Assembly: GCA_937928085.1 (NCBI GenBank)
Contig: CALFVU010000006.1
Location: forward strand, 248,001 to 312,000
DNA from: an uncultured bacterium
GTDB taxonomy: Bacteria; Spirochaetota; Leptospiria; Leptospirales; Leptonemataceae
Direction of reading: 5' to 3'
Length of the DNA: 64,000 nucleotides
Shown here: one piece after another, positions 47,051 to 55,126 of the stretch
How the letters are laid out: the number at the start of each line of letters is the position of its first letter
How positions within the stretch are numbered: position 1 is the stretch's first letter
The notes under the pieces: model-generated
Told to the model about the DNA's origin: nothing
Databases searched by the model: none
Seen by the model: only the letters and a program-made list of their open reading frames with translations
Made by a program: the position numbers and the translations under genes

Positions 47051-47071
47051 AAGCATTGTAAATTGAAAACT

Positions 47072-47341
47072 ATGATTACAGTCCGTTGTTATGTAAGAAC
47101 AGCAGATAAAACAAAAAAAGCAGAGATCGGGATTTCTCCTGAAGTTACAGTAGCGGATGTGATAGAAACTTGTCTTTCTAAATGGAAATTACCCACCGAT
47201 GTAACCTATACTCTTGTAGATTTTAATAAAAATCAAATACTTCCCCCTAATGAATACTTAACAAATTTAGGTATACAGGAAGGAACAATTTTAGAACTGC
47301 ATCCCGTTTTAGAAGCTGGAAGTTATGAATCCTATTCTTAA
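47072..47341 (+). CDS. Ubiquitin-like modifier protein
   Basis: 89 aa from the ATG at 47072; an in-frame TTG at 47063 would add three residues. Beta-grasp pattern: MITVRCYVRT and KKAEIGISPEVT strands, helix VADVIETCLSKWKL, then YTLVDFNKNQILPPNEYLTNLGIQEGTILELHP, close in layout to ubiquitin and YukD-type proteins. It ends ELHPVLEAG (Gly83) plus a six-residue tail SYESYS. The tail probably must be cut after Gly83 by the operon's JAMM protease to expose a C-terminal Gly for E1 adenylation. Only one Gly, not GlyGly, is present. The next gene starts inside it by 17 nt. Confidence 0.82.
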   Translation: MITVRCYVRTADKTKKAEIGISPEVTVADVIETCLSKWKLPTDVTYTLVDFNKNQILPPNEYLTNLGIQEGTILELHPVLEAGSYESYS

Positions 47342-47765
47342 AAGAAGAGAAAATGATCTCAAAAAACTTTATGAATTAGAAAATAAATATTCTTTTTTTA
47401 AAGTTCAAAATACAATTGGAACCCCATTACAAAGCATCGAAATTTTTTTAGATTTAAGCCTACCTGTGTCAAAAACAAAAACACATAAAGGTTTTGTTGT
47501 TACCATAGAATTATCTGCAAAATACCCTCTAGTCCCTCCGAAATTTATGATACAACCCGTAATCTATCATCCCCATATTTATGATTCAGGTACAATATGT
47601 ATGGGAAATACCTGGATGGTTTCAAATACTTTAGATCTCGAGGTGGAGCGGCTAATTCAACTCTTAACTTTTGATCCAAAATACATAAATCCTAATTCTT
47701 TAGTAAATTTTAGTGCATATCAATGGTATAAAAAAAATCAAAAAAAATTCTCTTTTGGTTTTTAA
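47325..47765 (+). CDS. E2-like ubiquitin-conjugating enzyme
   Basis: 146 aa, the size of a minimal UBC fold. Core: KGFVVTIELSAKYPLVPPKF (the YPxxPPxF strand of E2s), HPHIYDSGTICMG with catalytic Cys92 and His82 in the HPN-like position (HPH, the usual Asn replaced by His), and a C-terminal NPNSLVNFSAYQWYKKNQKKF that mirrors the E2 helix after the active site. It should accept the Ubl from the E1 as a thioester. The HPH variant is worth attention because Asn normally supports isopeptide formation. Starts inside the Ubl gene by 17 nt; overlaps the E1 start as TAATG. Confidence 0.85.
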   Translation: MNPILKRRENDLKKLYELENKYSFFKVQNTIGTPLQSIEIFLDLSLPVSKTKTHKGFVVTIELSAKYPLVPPKFMIQPVIYHPHIYDSGTICMGNTWMVSNTLDLEVERLIQLLTFDPKYINPNSLVNFSAYQWYKKNQKKFSFGF

Positions 47766-48844
47766 TGTTTATATCAGAAAAATATTTGCGACATCAACAA
47801 ATCCATTGGCTTAGCCAAGAAGAGCTTTTCAAAAGCAAAGTTTTGATTGTTGGAGTTGGTGCTATTGGGAATGAACTTTTAAAAAATTTAGCACTCTTAG
47901 GTGTTGGATATATTTGTATTGTAGATTTTGATGTAATTCAAATACATAATTTAACAAGAAGTGTACTTTTTACAAATGAAGATATAAATCAAAAAAAAGT
48001 AGAGGTTGCTAAAGAAAAAATAAAAAAAATAAATCCTGATATATGTGTAGAAAGTTATTTTGGGGATATTTACGATTTACCTTATTCTTTCTTTAAAAAA
48101 TTTGATTGTATCTTTTCTACTGTGGATAATTATGAGACAAGAATTCGCCTTCATCAATTAAGCTTTTTTAATCAAATTGATTTTTTTAACTCAGGTATTG
48201 ATAGCCAATTTGTTTCTATAGATTTCTACCCTTATAGTAAAAATCGACTTTTATGTTTTGAATGCAATTTGGATCCTAAAATTTATCATAATATTCAAAA
48301 GCGATATTCTTGTGGTTGGATTCAAAAATATGCATATGAGCAAAAAAAAATTCCTACAACCATTCTTACAGCTTCCTTAAGTGCATCGATCCTTACTTCT
48401 GTTTTTGTTCATAAAAAAAGATACGAAGAGCCTTTTCGAATTTTTATAGATACAATATCTTGGAATTTTACCAATTTACAATTTTTAAAAAATTCTAACT
48501 GTTATTTTTGCAGCCAGTGGCAAAATTATAAAGAAATTTCTAAAGATGAATTATACAATAAAATCAAAGAACTTCGTGAAGATACTACGATTTTTTGTAA
48601 TGAGCCTATATTGATTTCTACTCAATGTCTAAGATGTGGATTTTTTTACGAGTATTGGCAACTTTCTAGAAATTTTACTGAAAAAGACTTAAATTGTAAA
48701 GAATGCCATTTTGATAAAATAAAAATCTTGGTAAAAGATAGTTTTTCTTTAGGAGAAACTTTAAGATTAAAATCATTGCAATGGAAGTTTTTGTATTATT
48801 TTGACCAAAAAGAAAACTCTATGGTACTAGTCCCCAATGATTGA
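47765..48844 (+). CDS. E1-like Ubl-activating enzyme (ThiF/MoeB fold)
   Basis: 359 aa. Rossmann adenylation domain: VLIVGVGAIGNELLKNLALLGVG (GxGxxG at residues 30-35), Asp54 in IVDFD, NLTRSVLF with the catalytic Arg, and a structural zinc tetrad Cys164/Cys167 with Cys246/Cys249. The thioester Cys is probably Cys183 in YSCGWIQ, with the following IPTT as in other E1s. A second, C-terminal CxxC pair of pairs (Cys288/Cys291, Cys311/Cys314) forms an additional zinc ribbon not found in plain ThiF/MoeB, perhaps for E2 recruitment. Adenylates and transfers the Ubl to the neighbouring E2. Confidence 0.9.
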   Translation: MFISEKYLRHQQIHWLSQEELFKSKVLIVGVGAIGNELLKNLALLGVGYICIVDFDVIQIHNLTRSVLFTNEDINQKKVEVAKEKIKKINPDICVESYFGDIYDLPYSFFKKFDCIFSTVDNYETRIRLHQLSFFNQIDFFNSGIDSQFVSIDFYPYSKNRLLCFECNLDPKIYHNIQKRYSCGWIQKYAYEQKKIPTTILTASLSASILTSVFVHKKRYEEPFRIFIDTISWNFTNLQFLKNSNCYFCSQWQNYKEISKDELYNKIKELREDTTIFCNEPILISTQCLRCGFFYEYWQLSRNFTEKDLNCKECHFDKIKILVKDSFSLGETLRLKSLQWKFLYYFDQKENSMVLVPND

Positions 48845-49388
48845 ATGGAAAGAAGAACAATCAGATGTTGATATTTTAGATTTTGATTCTTTTGATTTTA
48901 TAAAATATAAATTCAATAAAAACATAATTCTGCCTTATTTAGAAAATGATTTTCGAATTTTTTGTGTTGAAAAAGAATGGCATCATATGTGGGAATATGG
49001 TGCAACTTCCGAGAATGAGTTAGGGGGGTTGCTTTTAGGAAATGTTTTTCTTTATAAAAAAAAATATATTCGAGTCATTGATCAAATCCTTTACAATCAA
49101 GACTATCATCATTCCAAAACTCATTTAATTTTAAATTCTTCTTTATGGCAAAATGCGAATCAATTTTTGTTTGATTCACAAGGAAAACAAATCAAAACTG
49201 TTTTAGGATGGTTTCATACCCATCCGAATTTTTTACCGTTTTTTTCTACAACAGATAGAAAAACACAAGAAATTTTTGATTTTCCTTTTTCGATAGGCAT
49301 TGTGTTTAATCCCATTTCAAAAACATACACCATTTATGAAAAAAAAGAATCTATTTTATATGAAAAATCTATAATTTTAATTTCGTAA
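48837..49388 (+). CDS. JAMM (JAB/MPN) metalloprotease, Ubl-processing
   Basis: 183 aa. Complete JAMM zinc motif: Glu61 in NELGGLLLG, His127 and His129 in GWFHTHP, Ser137 and Asp140 (HxH-x7-S-x2-D). Predicted to trim the six-residue tail of the Ubl precursor and/or remove Ubl from targets. Overlaps the E1 gene by 8 nt and is the last gene of the five-gene unit; a 99-nt AT-rich gap precedes pdxJ. There is no RBS-like site, so coupled translation is likely. Confidence 0.88.
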   Translation: MIEWKEEQSDVDILDFDSFDFIKYKFNKNIILPYLENDFRIFCVEKEWHHMWEYGATSENELGGLLLGNVFLYKKKYIRVIDQILYNQDYHHSKTHLILNSSLWQNANQFLFDSQGKQIKTVLGWFHTHPNFLPFFSTTDRKTQEIFDFPFSIGIVFNPISKTYTIYEKKESILYEKSIILIS

Positions 49389-49487
49389 TTTTTAAAACTG
49401 ATAAAACATAAACTGATATTAATTAAAAAATAAAACGTTTTTTTAATTTCTATTGCAGGATTCATTTAATAAAAATTTTCGTTCTAT

Positions 49488-50213
49488 ATGAGATCCTTGT
49501 CTGTAAATCTTGATCACATTGCCACATTAAGAGAAGTTCGAAAAACATTTTATCCTTCAATAACTACAGCGTACTCAATTTGTGAACTTGCGGGTGCTGA
49601 TGGTATTACCGTACATCTTCGAGGAGATCGAAGACACATTCAAAATCAAGATGTAAAGATCTTAAGAACAATTTCTTTATTGCCATTAACTTTAGAAATG
49701 GCACCTACACAAGAAATGCTGAATATAGCAAAAGAAATCAAACCCGACAAAGTTACTCTTGTACCCGAACGACCGATTGAACTTACAACAGAAGGAGGAT
49801 TAGACCTAACACAAAATGTGGATCATTTAAAAAAAGTGATTGATACATTAAAAGAAAGTAAAATTCGAGTATGTTTATTTTTAGAGCCAGACCTTAAAGC
49901 AATTGAAAAAGCAAAAACTTTAGAGGTAGACGCTGTAGAAATTCATACCGGAAAATATTCTTTATATTTTAACGAAAAAAAATGGGATTTATTCGAAGAA
50001 GAATTAATCAAAATTCAAGAATCAGTAGTTTTAGGAAAATCTTTAGGTTTGGTTATGAACGTTGGTCATGGTTTACATTATCAAAATATAAAACCAATAG
50101 CAAATATATCTGATATTCATGAATTTTCCATAGGACACTCCATCGTAAGTTATGCAGTTTTTGTAGGGTTAGAAAAAGCAATTCGAGAAATGTTAAATCT
50201 AATCAAAACTTAA
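49488..50213 (+). CDS. pdxJ: Pyridoxine 5'-phosphate synthase
   Basis: 241 aa. Condenses 1-deoxyxylulose-5-phosphate with aminoacetone-phosphate in the DXP-dependent vitamin B6 pathway. Features: SVNLDHIATLREVRK, PSITTAYSICELAGADGITVHLRGDRRHI, LEMAPTQEM, KVTLVPERP, VEIHTGKYS and GHGLHYQN. It starts 99 nt after the JAMM gene and ends 1 nt before the CHAT gene, so the CHAT protease gene is translated with it. Confidence 0.95.
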   Translation: MRSLSVNLDHIATLREVRKTFYPSITTAYSICELAGADGITVHLRGDRRHIQNQDVKILRTISLLPLTLEMAPTQEMLNIAKEIKPDKVTLVPERPIELTTEGGLDLTQNVDHLKKVIDTLKESKIRVCLFLEPDLKAIEKAKTLEVDAVEIHTGKYSLYFNEKKWDLFEEELIKIQESVVLGKSLGLVMNVGHGLHYQNIKPIANISDIHEFSIGHSIVSYAVFVGLEKAIREMLNLIKT

Positions 50214-50214
50214 C

Positions 50215-51999
50215 ATGGAACTTATTCATCTTATTATTGATAAAGTAAAAGATGTTTTTGTATTTAATTTAATTGAAGGTTCTGTTCCTTCTCGATACTT
50301 GCATTATCAGGTAAGTACAACTAAAAATTTTATAGAAGAATTTATTAAAGAAATTAATAACTTAAATCATTTAGTTCTCTCTTTACATAAAATCGAAAAA
50401 GATACTTCAATTCAAATCATTAACAAATTAAAAATTATATCAGAAACATTTTTTGTAGAATTCTTTCCAGAAGAAATCATAAAAAAAATTCGCTTAACGC
50501 AGGAAGGATATTTATTTTTTCATTTAGATTCCAATTTATCTCATATTCCATGGGAGCTTTTGTATGATGGTACTTCTTTTTTAGGGGATAAATTTCGCAT
50601 AGGAAGAAGTATAGATGGAAGTTGGAGAGAAAAACAACAAGTCCAAAAACATAAATTAAAAATTTTGATCATTACGAATCCTACAGAAGATCTTTTGGAG
50701 GCAGAAGAAGAAGGAACTATTTTATTCGATACATTAAATTCCGAAATCCTCAGCGATGTGATTGAATTGCAAATGTATACTGGGAAAAGGGTAACAAAAT
50801 TAAAACTTTTATCAGAGCTACAAAATTTCGATATCTTACATTATGCAGGTCATGTGGTTTATGATAAAGAAATACCTTTGGGCGGTATATTACTTTCCGA
50901 AGGAGAGGTTTTATCAGGAAAAGAAATTCAGAAATTGTCAAAAACTCCATCTTTGGTATTTTTCAATGCTTGTAGAAGTGCTATTGCTGAATCCAATATT
51001 GGGCTTGCTTACTCTTTTTTAAAAGCTGGAGTAGTGAACTATATTGGTACAAATTGGAACATTCCAGATTCAAAACAAACAATTGAATTTGCAGTAAATT
51101 TCTATCGTTGTTTATTTGATGAAAGAACAATCGGAGATGCTTTGTTTGAATCTCGTAAATATTCTCGAGAAGCAAATGAGATTCATAATTTATTATGGGC
51201 TTCTTATAGTTTATATGGAAACCCAATCATCAAATTTTTTAAAAATCCAGAAAAAAAAACATATGAAGCTATTCGAACAGATTGGAATTTAAAAAAAGTT
51301 TTAAAAGAATTTCCAACTTTTATTTCTTTACCCTACAAAGAATTTACTTTTGAAAAAGAAGATGTTTTTTATTTGTTTATTTGTTTTAAAAGACTGATCA
51401 TTACTGTGTCTGGAATAATTTTAGAATCTTATAAAACATTAGACTTAAAACTTACTGATATTATTGATGAAATTTCTAAAAAAAATTTTCAAGAAGAAAA
51501 AAAAGACGATTATACAAATCTTAATCAATTAATCGAAACTAGTTTGATGTATTCTAAAAGAATTCATTTAATTAATTTTCAGATTCCTGTTTTGCCATTA
51601 GTAAAATCTTTTCTTTTACATTATGAAGATATCCAGAGAATGCTAAAAATTACTGAAGAGTTTCTTTATAGTAAAGAAAAAGAATTACAAGAAGAAATCC
51701 AAACAATTACGATAAGCTTTCAATATTTATTAGAAAATTTATTTATTGATTTTTCTATCCTTTCTCGAATTCAATTTTTTTTTAATAATGGAACACAATT
51801 TCCTTGCATTCTTTTTAAAGGACTTGAAGAAAAACCCTATTATGTTTTACCGATTTTTAAAGAGGATGAATCACTAAAAAAATTTTTAGAAGATCATATT
51901 GGAGAAGTTTGTATGATGATTGATGATTTTTATTTAAGTTTAAAAAATTATTTAGAGTATGAACCAATCTCTAAAAGTTTTATTTTTAAAATTATATGA
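50215..51999 (+). CDS. CHAT-domain (caspase-like) protease
   Basis: 594 aa. N-terminal helical region (1-95), then a CHAT core: FFHLDSNLSHIPWELLYDG, FRIGRS, a Rossmann-like strand LKILIITNP and the catalytic dyad His213 (HYAGH) and Cys253 (FFNACRSA), with IGTNWNIPDSKQT and LWASYSLYGNP completing the fold. The C-terminal 230 residues are helical and unrecognised. CHAT proteases act in bacterial cell death and defence systems, such as gasdermin loci, or as TPR-CHAT effectors. Downstream of pdxJ by 1 nt and of the Ubl operon by 0.8 kb; a shared role is suggested by position only. Confidence 0.83.
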   Translation: MELIHLIIDKVKDVFVFNLIEGSVPSRYLHYQVSTTKNFIEEFIKEINNLNHLVLSLHKIEKDTSIQIINKLKIISETFFVEFFPEEIIKKIRLTQEGYLFFHLDSNLSHIPWELLYDGTSFLGDKFRIGRSIDGSWREKQQVQKHKLKILIITNPTEDLLEAEEEGTILFDTLNSEILSDVIELQMYTGKRVTKLKLLSELQNFDILHYAGHVVYDKEIPLGGILLSEGEVLSGKEIQKLSKTPSLVFFNACRSAIAESNIGLAYSFLKAGVVNYIGTNWNIPDSKQTIEFAVNFYRCLFDERTIGDALFESRKYSREANEIHNLLWASYSLYGNPIIKFFKNPEKKTYEAIRTDWNLKKVLKEFPTFISLPYKEFTFEKEDVFYLFICFKRLIITVSGIILESYKTLDLKLTDIIDEISKKNFQEEKKDDYTNLNQLIETSLMYSKRIHLINFQIPVLPLVKSFLLHYEDIQRMLKITEEFLYSKEKELQEEIQTITISFQYLLENLFIDFSILSRIQFFFNNGTQFPCILFKGLEEKPYYVLPIFKEDESLKKFLEDHIGEVCMMIDDFYLSLKNYLEYEPISKSFIFKII

Positions 52000-52784
52000 A
52001 TTTCAGTTATTGCCAAAATCAATTTTCTTGTTTTAGTTGCTGTGGATTGACGAATTTTAATTTATCATATTCTCAAATAGTACAAATTTTAATTGTACGA
52101 ACAAAAGAGTTTCAATCACTTCCTGAAATCAAAAGAGAGTTGCTTTTACGTTATCGATGGCAAAGAGAACATAAAGAAAAATTCTTTCCACGTTATGACA
52201 AAGAAATTTATATCTGTCCTTTCTTAGGTTTCATAAAAGAAGATAAAATAGGATGTATGATACATCCTACAATAACAAACGAGAGTAGTCTTCAGGACGT
52301 TTCTTTTTATAAAAGTCGTATATGTTTGGAGTATAATTGTTATGTTAAGGATCAAGACAATGATCGTTTATATTTTGATTTTATTACGAAAGTGGTCTCT
52401 TCTAAGTTTTCTAAAAAAAATTTAAAAAAGTTTTTTAAAGGGGAAGAACCTATTCCAGAAAAGTTTTATCAAACATTTTTATATTCTCGCCTGATTGCTG
52501 ATTCTATATTATATAAATTTATTGTACATTATTTTGATTTGCAACAATTAAACAAAAATCAAAGATTATATTTTTTTTTATTTTATATTGTTTGTTTTCG
52601 ATTACAACAAAAATTTTTTGTTAGCTCTTTCGAAATCAATTACCTAAACTTTTCTTTACAAAGTTTTGAAGATAATTTAAAAATGTTATTGCCTGAATTA
52701 GAAAATAAAAAAAATTTTATAAAAAAATATAAAATGTTTTTAAAGCAAAATTATGTTAATCCAGATTCATCCAGTGAATCCTGA
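51996..52784 (+). CDS. YkgJ-like cysteine-cluster protein
   Basis: 262 aa. N-terminal Cys cluster MNFSYCQNQFSCFSCCG (Cys6, Cys12, Cys15, Cys16) with later CPFLGF and GCMIHP cysteines: the pattern of YkgJ/putative zinc- or iron-chelating proteins. The C-terminal half is helical and unfamiliar. Starts at the ATGA overlap with the CHAT gene, so coupled to it. Function unknown; a protease regulator or metal-linked modifier is possible. Confidence 0.62.
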   Translation: MNFSYCQNQFSCFSCCGLTNFNLSYSQIVQILIVRTKEFQSLPEIKRELLLRYRWQREHKEKFFPRYDKEIYICPFLGFIKEDKIGCMIHPTITNESSLQDVSFYKSRICLEYNCYVKDQDNDRLYFDFITKVVSSKFSKKNLKKFFKGEEPIPEKFYQTFLYSRLIADSILYKFIVHYFDLQQLNKNQRLYFFLFYIVCFRLQQKFFVSSFEINYLNFSLQSFEDNLKMLLPELENKKNFIKKYKMFLKQNYVNPDSSSES

Positions 52785-53391
52785 AAAGCGAATTCTAAAA
52801 AAAATAGCAGATAACTTAAAAAAAGGAAAAATTTATATATTCCCTACAGATACCGTTTATGCTTTTGTTTGTGGTTTTGATCAACCAAAAGCAATTGAAC
52901 AATTGTATAAAATTAAAAATATGGACGAAAAACAATATTTAAGTTTAATTTGTAAAGATATTTCTATGGCAGGTAAATATGCACGTTTTATTCCCGATGA
53001 AGTATTTAAATTTATGAAGTCTCATACTCCTGGTCCTTATACGTTTATTTTACCAGCAAGTAAAGAAATGAATCGTAGGGGAATGGGAAAAAGAAAAGAA
53101 GTGGGGATTCGTTTTATCAAAAGTCCTTTGTTTACTATGCTTTTTGAAGTAGGAGAAATTGAAACTCCTTTCATCTCTACTTCTGTAAGAGAAGTAGAAG
53201 CCTATGTTACTCATCCTGAGGTTTTGGATAAAGTTTATGGGCATTTAGTAGAAGCTGTGATCGATGGTGGACCAAGAAAAAATTTGTATAGTACAATTAT
53301 AGATTGTACGGACGGAATGAAAATCATTCGAAAAGGAAAAGGTGAAGTTCCTGAATTAGGATATTTTCCAGAGATGTTTGAAAGAGAATAA
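52753..53391 (+). CDS. YciO/Sua5/YrdC family protein
   Basis: 212 aa. YrdC-fold: LKKGKIYIFPTDTVYAFVCG, a positively charged RGMGKRKEVGIR, PFISTSVRE and an extended C-terminus with EVPELGYF. The N-terminus MLIQIHPVNPEKR matches YciO-type proteins, which bind RNA/nucleotides and may make threonylcarbamoyl-AMP for TsaD. Whether this copy supplies t6A synthesis or has the weaker YciO activity cannot be decided by eye; no second Sua5 is in the window. The start lies 32 nt inside the preceding gene. Confidence 0.85.
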   Translation: MLIQIHPVNPEKRILKKIADNLKKGKIYIFPTDTVYAFVCGFDQPKAIEQLYKIKNMDEKQYLSLICKDISMAGKYARFIPDEVFKFMKSHTPGPYTFILPASKEMNRRGMGKRKEVGIRFIKSPLFTMLFEVGEIETPFISTSVREVEAYVTHPEVLDKVYGHLVEAVIDGGPRKNLYSTIIDCTDGMKIIRKGKGEVPELGYFPEMFERE

Positions 53392-53393
53392 CA

Positions 53394-53789
53394 ATGAAAG
53401 CTTCTATAACTTACCGAGTTCCATATGGAGATATAGACAAAATGGGCTATGTTTATTATGCTAACTATTTTCGATATTTTGAGATGCTAAGAAATGAATT
53501 AATACGGTTTTCTACTGTTTCTTACAAAGAAATAGAAAATTCTTATGGATTAATGTTTCCCGTATTAGATGCGTATTGTGAGTATCTTTATCCTGCAAAA
53601 TATGATGATGTAATTCGAGTCGAAGGTTGGGTATCAAAAATAGAAGCAAATCGATTTCAAATTTCTTATCAAATTTTTAATCAAGAAGATCAAAAATTAG
53701 TTTTAGGGTATACAAATCATATATGTTTATCTTTAGAAGGAAAACCAAGAAAGTTACCTGAATTTATAAAAAAGCTTTTACATAATTAA
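53394..53789 (+). CDS. Acyl-CoA thioesterase, YbgC/4HBT family
   Basis: 131 aa hotdog-fold enzyme. The signature VPYGDIDKMGYVYYANYFRYFEMLRNE contains the catalytic Asp and the MGxVYYANY stretch of YbgC/FadM-type thioesterases. Likely hydrolyses an acyl-CoA; chain length unknown. It starts 2 nt after the YciO/Sua5 gene, and overlaps the convergent transglutaminase-like gene by 4 nt. Confidence 0.85.
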   Translation: MKASITYRVPYGDIDKMGYVYYANYFRYFEMLRNELIRFSTVSYKEIENSYGLMFPVLDAYCEYLYPAKYDDVIRVEGWVSKIEANRFQISYQIFNQEDQKLVLGYTNHICLSLEGKPRKLPEFIKKLLHN

Positions 53790-54493
53790 ATTTCTGTTCG
53801 AAGATCACCTCTTAGATTTCGCCTTTTTGTTAAATTAGGATAAAATTCTAATAATCCTTTTAATACAGTTTCGTAAGGAAAATCTGGAAAGCTTCCCCGT
53901 TCTCGAATATATTCCATAAATTTATGATTTTTAGAATTGAATTCTTGAAAGATACTATCTTTTGTACCATCAAAATCCAAAGGTTCTACATTAAATTTTT
54001 CGCATAATTCTTTATCAAAAGCAGGTGTTGCTTTAATCCAAATTCCTGAATAACTAAAATCTTCAAAAATAAAAATCTCTGAATAACCATGAAAAGCAAA
54101 AATATCGGTGTTTAAAAACTGTAAAAATCGTTCGCTTGAAAGATGATTTTTTACATCAGCAAAACCTATTTTCGATGGAAAACCTAATTTTCTTGCTACC
54201 GTACAAAATGCGATGGCTTTAGGAATACAAAATGTTTTTTTTAAATACACAATATACGAAGCTTTATAGTATTTTTTATGAATTTTAAAATGATAAGGAT
54301 TATAAAGAATTTTATCACGAATCCAATAATAAAAGAAAATTAGATTTTCTAAAGGATTTAAGTCTTTCTGAAAATGTTGTTGAAAAAACGTTTCAAATTC
54401 AGGGTGATTATAATCAAAATAATACGTTGGTTGTGTATAAATTATCCATTCTTCTTTAGAGAGATTCATTTTTGATTGATGAAAAGATTTCAT
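53786..54493 (-). CDS. Transglutaminase-like cysteine protease fold protein
   Basis: 235 aa, no signal peptide. The region YYWIRDKILYNP (60s) leads into a Cys89-containing KKTFCIPKAIAFCTVARKLGFPS, then His135 (FAFHGYSEI) and Asp160 (KATPAFD): the Cys-His-Asp triad of the transglutaminase-like superfamily with correct spacing. In bacteria such domains are often peptidases or amidases rather than crosslinkers. It stands alone, divergent from a 65-aa gene. Confidence 0.72.
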   Translation of the reverse strand: MKSFHQSKMNLSKEEWIIYTQPTYYFDYNHPEFETFFQQHFQKDLNPLENLIFFYYWIRDKILYNPYHFKIHKKYYKASYIVYLKKTFCIPKAIAFCTVARKLGFPSKIGFADVKNHLSSERFLQFLNTDIFAFHGYSEIFIFEDFSYSGIWIKATPAFDKELCEKFNVEPLDFDGTKDSIFQEFNSKNHKFMEYIRERGSFPDFPYETVLKGLLEFYPNLTKRRNLRGDLRTEI

Positions 54494-54549
54494 AGATTAT
54501 AGAAAAATAAAATTGATTTTTTTGTCAATTTTAAAATCATAAAATATTA

Positions 54550-54747
54550 ATGGAAGTAATAGTTTTTGACGATAATAGAATTGTGAATTTACAAGAAAAA
54601 TGGAAAAGAATTCAACTATATAAAGAAGTTTTAGATAGCACTATAAGAGATGTTTATGAAGAATTACAAACAAGTAAAGAAAAAAAACACAAAGCAGATG
54701 TTCAAAATAGAAAAAATCACTTGATTCAAAAATTTAAAGAAAAATAA
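54550..54747 (+). CDS. Small helical protein of unknown function
   Basis: 65 aa, highly charged, with a predicted coiled-coil C-terminal half (DSTIRDVYEELQTSKEKKHK). No signal peptide and no motif. It lies 4 nt upstream of the STAS gene, so it may be co-expressed, possibly as a partner. Confidence that it is a gene rests on its spacing and composition only. Confidence 0.5.
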   Translation: MEVIVFDDNRIVNLQEKWKRIQLYKEVLDSTIRDVYEELQTSKEKKHKADVQNRKNHLIQKFKEK

Positions 54748-54751
54748 AAGA

Positions 54752-55126
54752 ATGATTTTTATGGAAGAATTTATTCTTCATAATTTAGAGAATGTTACAT
54801 TAAAAGAATACCCTAACTATTATTTATTAGAACCAAAAGCAAGATTAGATTTATCTTTTTCTGAAAATTTCTTTATAGAAACGATTAATTTTATAACTTC
54901 TAATCCTAAAAACATTATTTTGAACATGAAAGAAGTTCCTTACATCTCATCTTCTGGTATAAAAGCCATACTAAAGTTAAAACAATATTTGGATGTAAGA
55001 GGTTATAAAATTTCATTATATCATCTTCTCCCGGAAGTGCAAAAAATAATCCATATATCGGAACTTTCCAATTTGCTTCCTATTTTCGATACTTTAGAAC
55101 AAAGCATTGAGTATCTTAAAAAATAA
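54752..55126 (+). CDS. STAS-domain (anti-anti-sigma-like) protein
   Basis: 124 aa. Typical loop NIILNMKEVPYISSSGIKAIL with Ser residues as phospho-acceptor candidates, and the C-terminal helix EQSIEYLKK. A second STAS protein lies at 36138 in the window; this one is paired with a glycosyltransferase gene starting 20 nt inside it. No partner kinase nearby. Alternative starts are the ATGs at 54752 and 54761. Confidence 0.78.
   Translation: MIFMEEFILHNLENVTLKEYPNYYLLEPKARLDLSFSENFFIETINFITSNPKNIILNMKEVPYISSSGIKAILKLKQYLDVRGYKISLYHLLPEVQKIIHISELSNLLPIFDTLEQSIEYLKK

Noticed and set aside
46325-49388. Type II CBASS with E1-E2 and JAB accessory genes
   Set aside because: CBASS needs a CD-NTase and an effector in the operon; neither is here, and a separate Ubl gene is present.
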